From positions 230,412-294,411 of the forward strand of contig NZ_LBAW01000001.1 in assembly GCF_001648595.1 (NCBI RefSeq): a stretch of DNA of 64,000 bases, written 5' to 3'. The notes under the pieces are model-generated. The model saw only the letters and a program-made list of their open reading frames with translations. It was not told the DNA's origin and did not search any database. A program made the position numbers and the translations under genes. Shown piece after piece: positions 63,815-64,000 of this stretch (the stretch's first letter is position 1; every line of letters begins with the position of its first letter). The DNA comes from Legionella bozemanae (lineage in GTDB: Bacteria; Pseudomonadota; Gammaproteobacteria; Legionellales; Legionellaceae).

Positions 63815-64000
63815 CCCGGGTGCAGCAACTGTCTCTTGATCACATCCCTGCCTACACCCTGCTCCTACGACTTGTCCCTGAGCGACCCACGCGAAATTTG
63901 AATGTAATCTTGGGTTTTTAAATGAAACATACTCATCTTTCTACGTACCGCGCATAAAGCCTGAGAGATAGACAAAAAAATTTGGTTTAAGGCATTGAAA
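63815..64000 (+). mobile_element. Repeat-rich tail of the window with an IS50-like end
   Basis: 'cccgggtgcagc' (half of the 'tagcctgggtgcagcg' family) is followed at 63829-63846 by ctgtctcttgatcacatc, the same IS50-like sequence as at 50382, then 'cctacaccctgctcctacga' and, at 63942-63960, the 'ctacgtaccgcgcataaagc' motif. No gene is seen before the window ends. Confidence 0.55.

Noticed and set aside
1..64000. CRISPR arrays, tRNA or rRNA genes
   Set aside because: No regularly spaced direct repeats and no cloverleaf or rRNA-like sequence were recognised by eye; a tRNAscan and CRISPR search would settle it.

Overview
This window reads as chromosomal DNA of a Legionella species, probably not L. 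pneumophila itself. The base composition is AT-rich and coding is dense. Ordinary gamma-proteobacterial housekeeping genes (parE, ftsH, yggU, yjbQ, a DedA protein) alternate with large proteins of eukaryotic or orphan character that look like Dot/Icm-type effectors: an OTU-like deubiquitinase, a eukaryotic-type protein kinase, a phytase-like tyrosine phosphatase, an ankyrin-like protein, coiled-coil proteins and a 2913-residue giant. The assignment is inferred from gene content; no rRNA or other species marker is present. No tRNA, rRNA or CRISPR array was recognised.

Layout. 0-3.3 kb: end of a GtrA-like flippase, a GT39/ArnT-type glycosyltransferase, a secreted polysaccharide deacetylase and a small membrane protein. 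3.3-5.2 kb: minus-strand small enzymes (DJ-1/PfpI, yjdM, yjbQ, yggU). 5.6-18.5 kb: four minus-strand orphan genes, ending in a giant protein whose middle part follows the SecA motor fold but lacks the ATPase residues. 18.6-25 kb: a double ABC ATPase, parE, and a membrane spermidine-synthase-like protein. 25-28.4 kb: a broken papain-like gene, a VOC protein, a DedA protein and the OTU-like protein. 28.7-30.6 kb: a bufferin-type RiPP operon (precursor, DUF692 enzyme, DUF2063 partner), probably for copper handling. 30.9-41.3 kb: cNMP-patatin, an exported deformylase-like protein plus an orphan, acetyltransferases, a HAD phosphatase, LD-carboxypeptidase, nitroreductase, an isochorismatase-like protein without the catalytic Cys coupled to a FUSC exporter, and an outer-membrane protein. 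41.4-47.6 kb: gamma-glutamyl chemistry (5-oxoprolinase facing a class II amidotransferase plus GCS2-type ligase pair). 47.7-54.7 kb: a cyclase remnant, FAD monooxygenase, LppA-like phytase, hydrolase, old yellow enzyme, stress protein, acetyltransferase and a small secreted protein. 54.8-61.6 kb: a second effector-like cluster (986-residue protein with a kinase-like signature, Ser/Thr kinase, CapA-type phosphoesterase, GNAT with a nuclear-signal-like tail). 61.9-64 kb: an FtsH protease.

Intergenic DNA is rich in dispersed imperfect palindromes. At least three families recur: a 'tagcctgggtgcagcg' palindrome, a 'ctttatgcgcggtatc' palindrome, and a ~140-bp unit ending in a conserved 'tttttcagcgatgtatataa' stretch. 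Two sites carry an 18-19 nt sequence nearly identical to the inside end of IS50, which suggests IS4-family remnants. One of these repeats directly abuts a decapitated cyclase gene.
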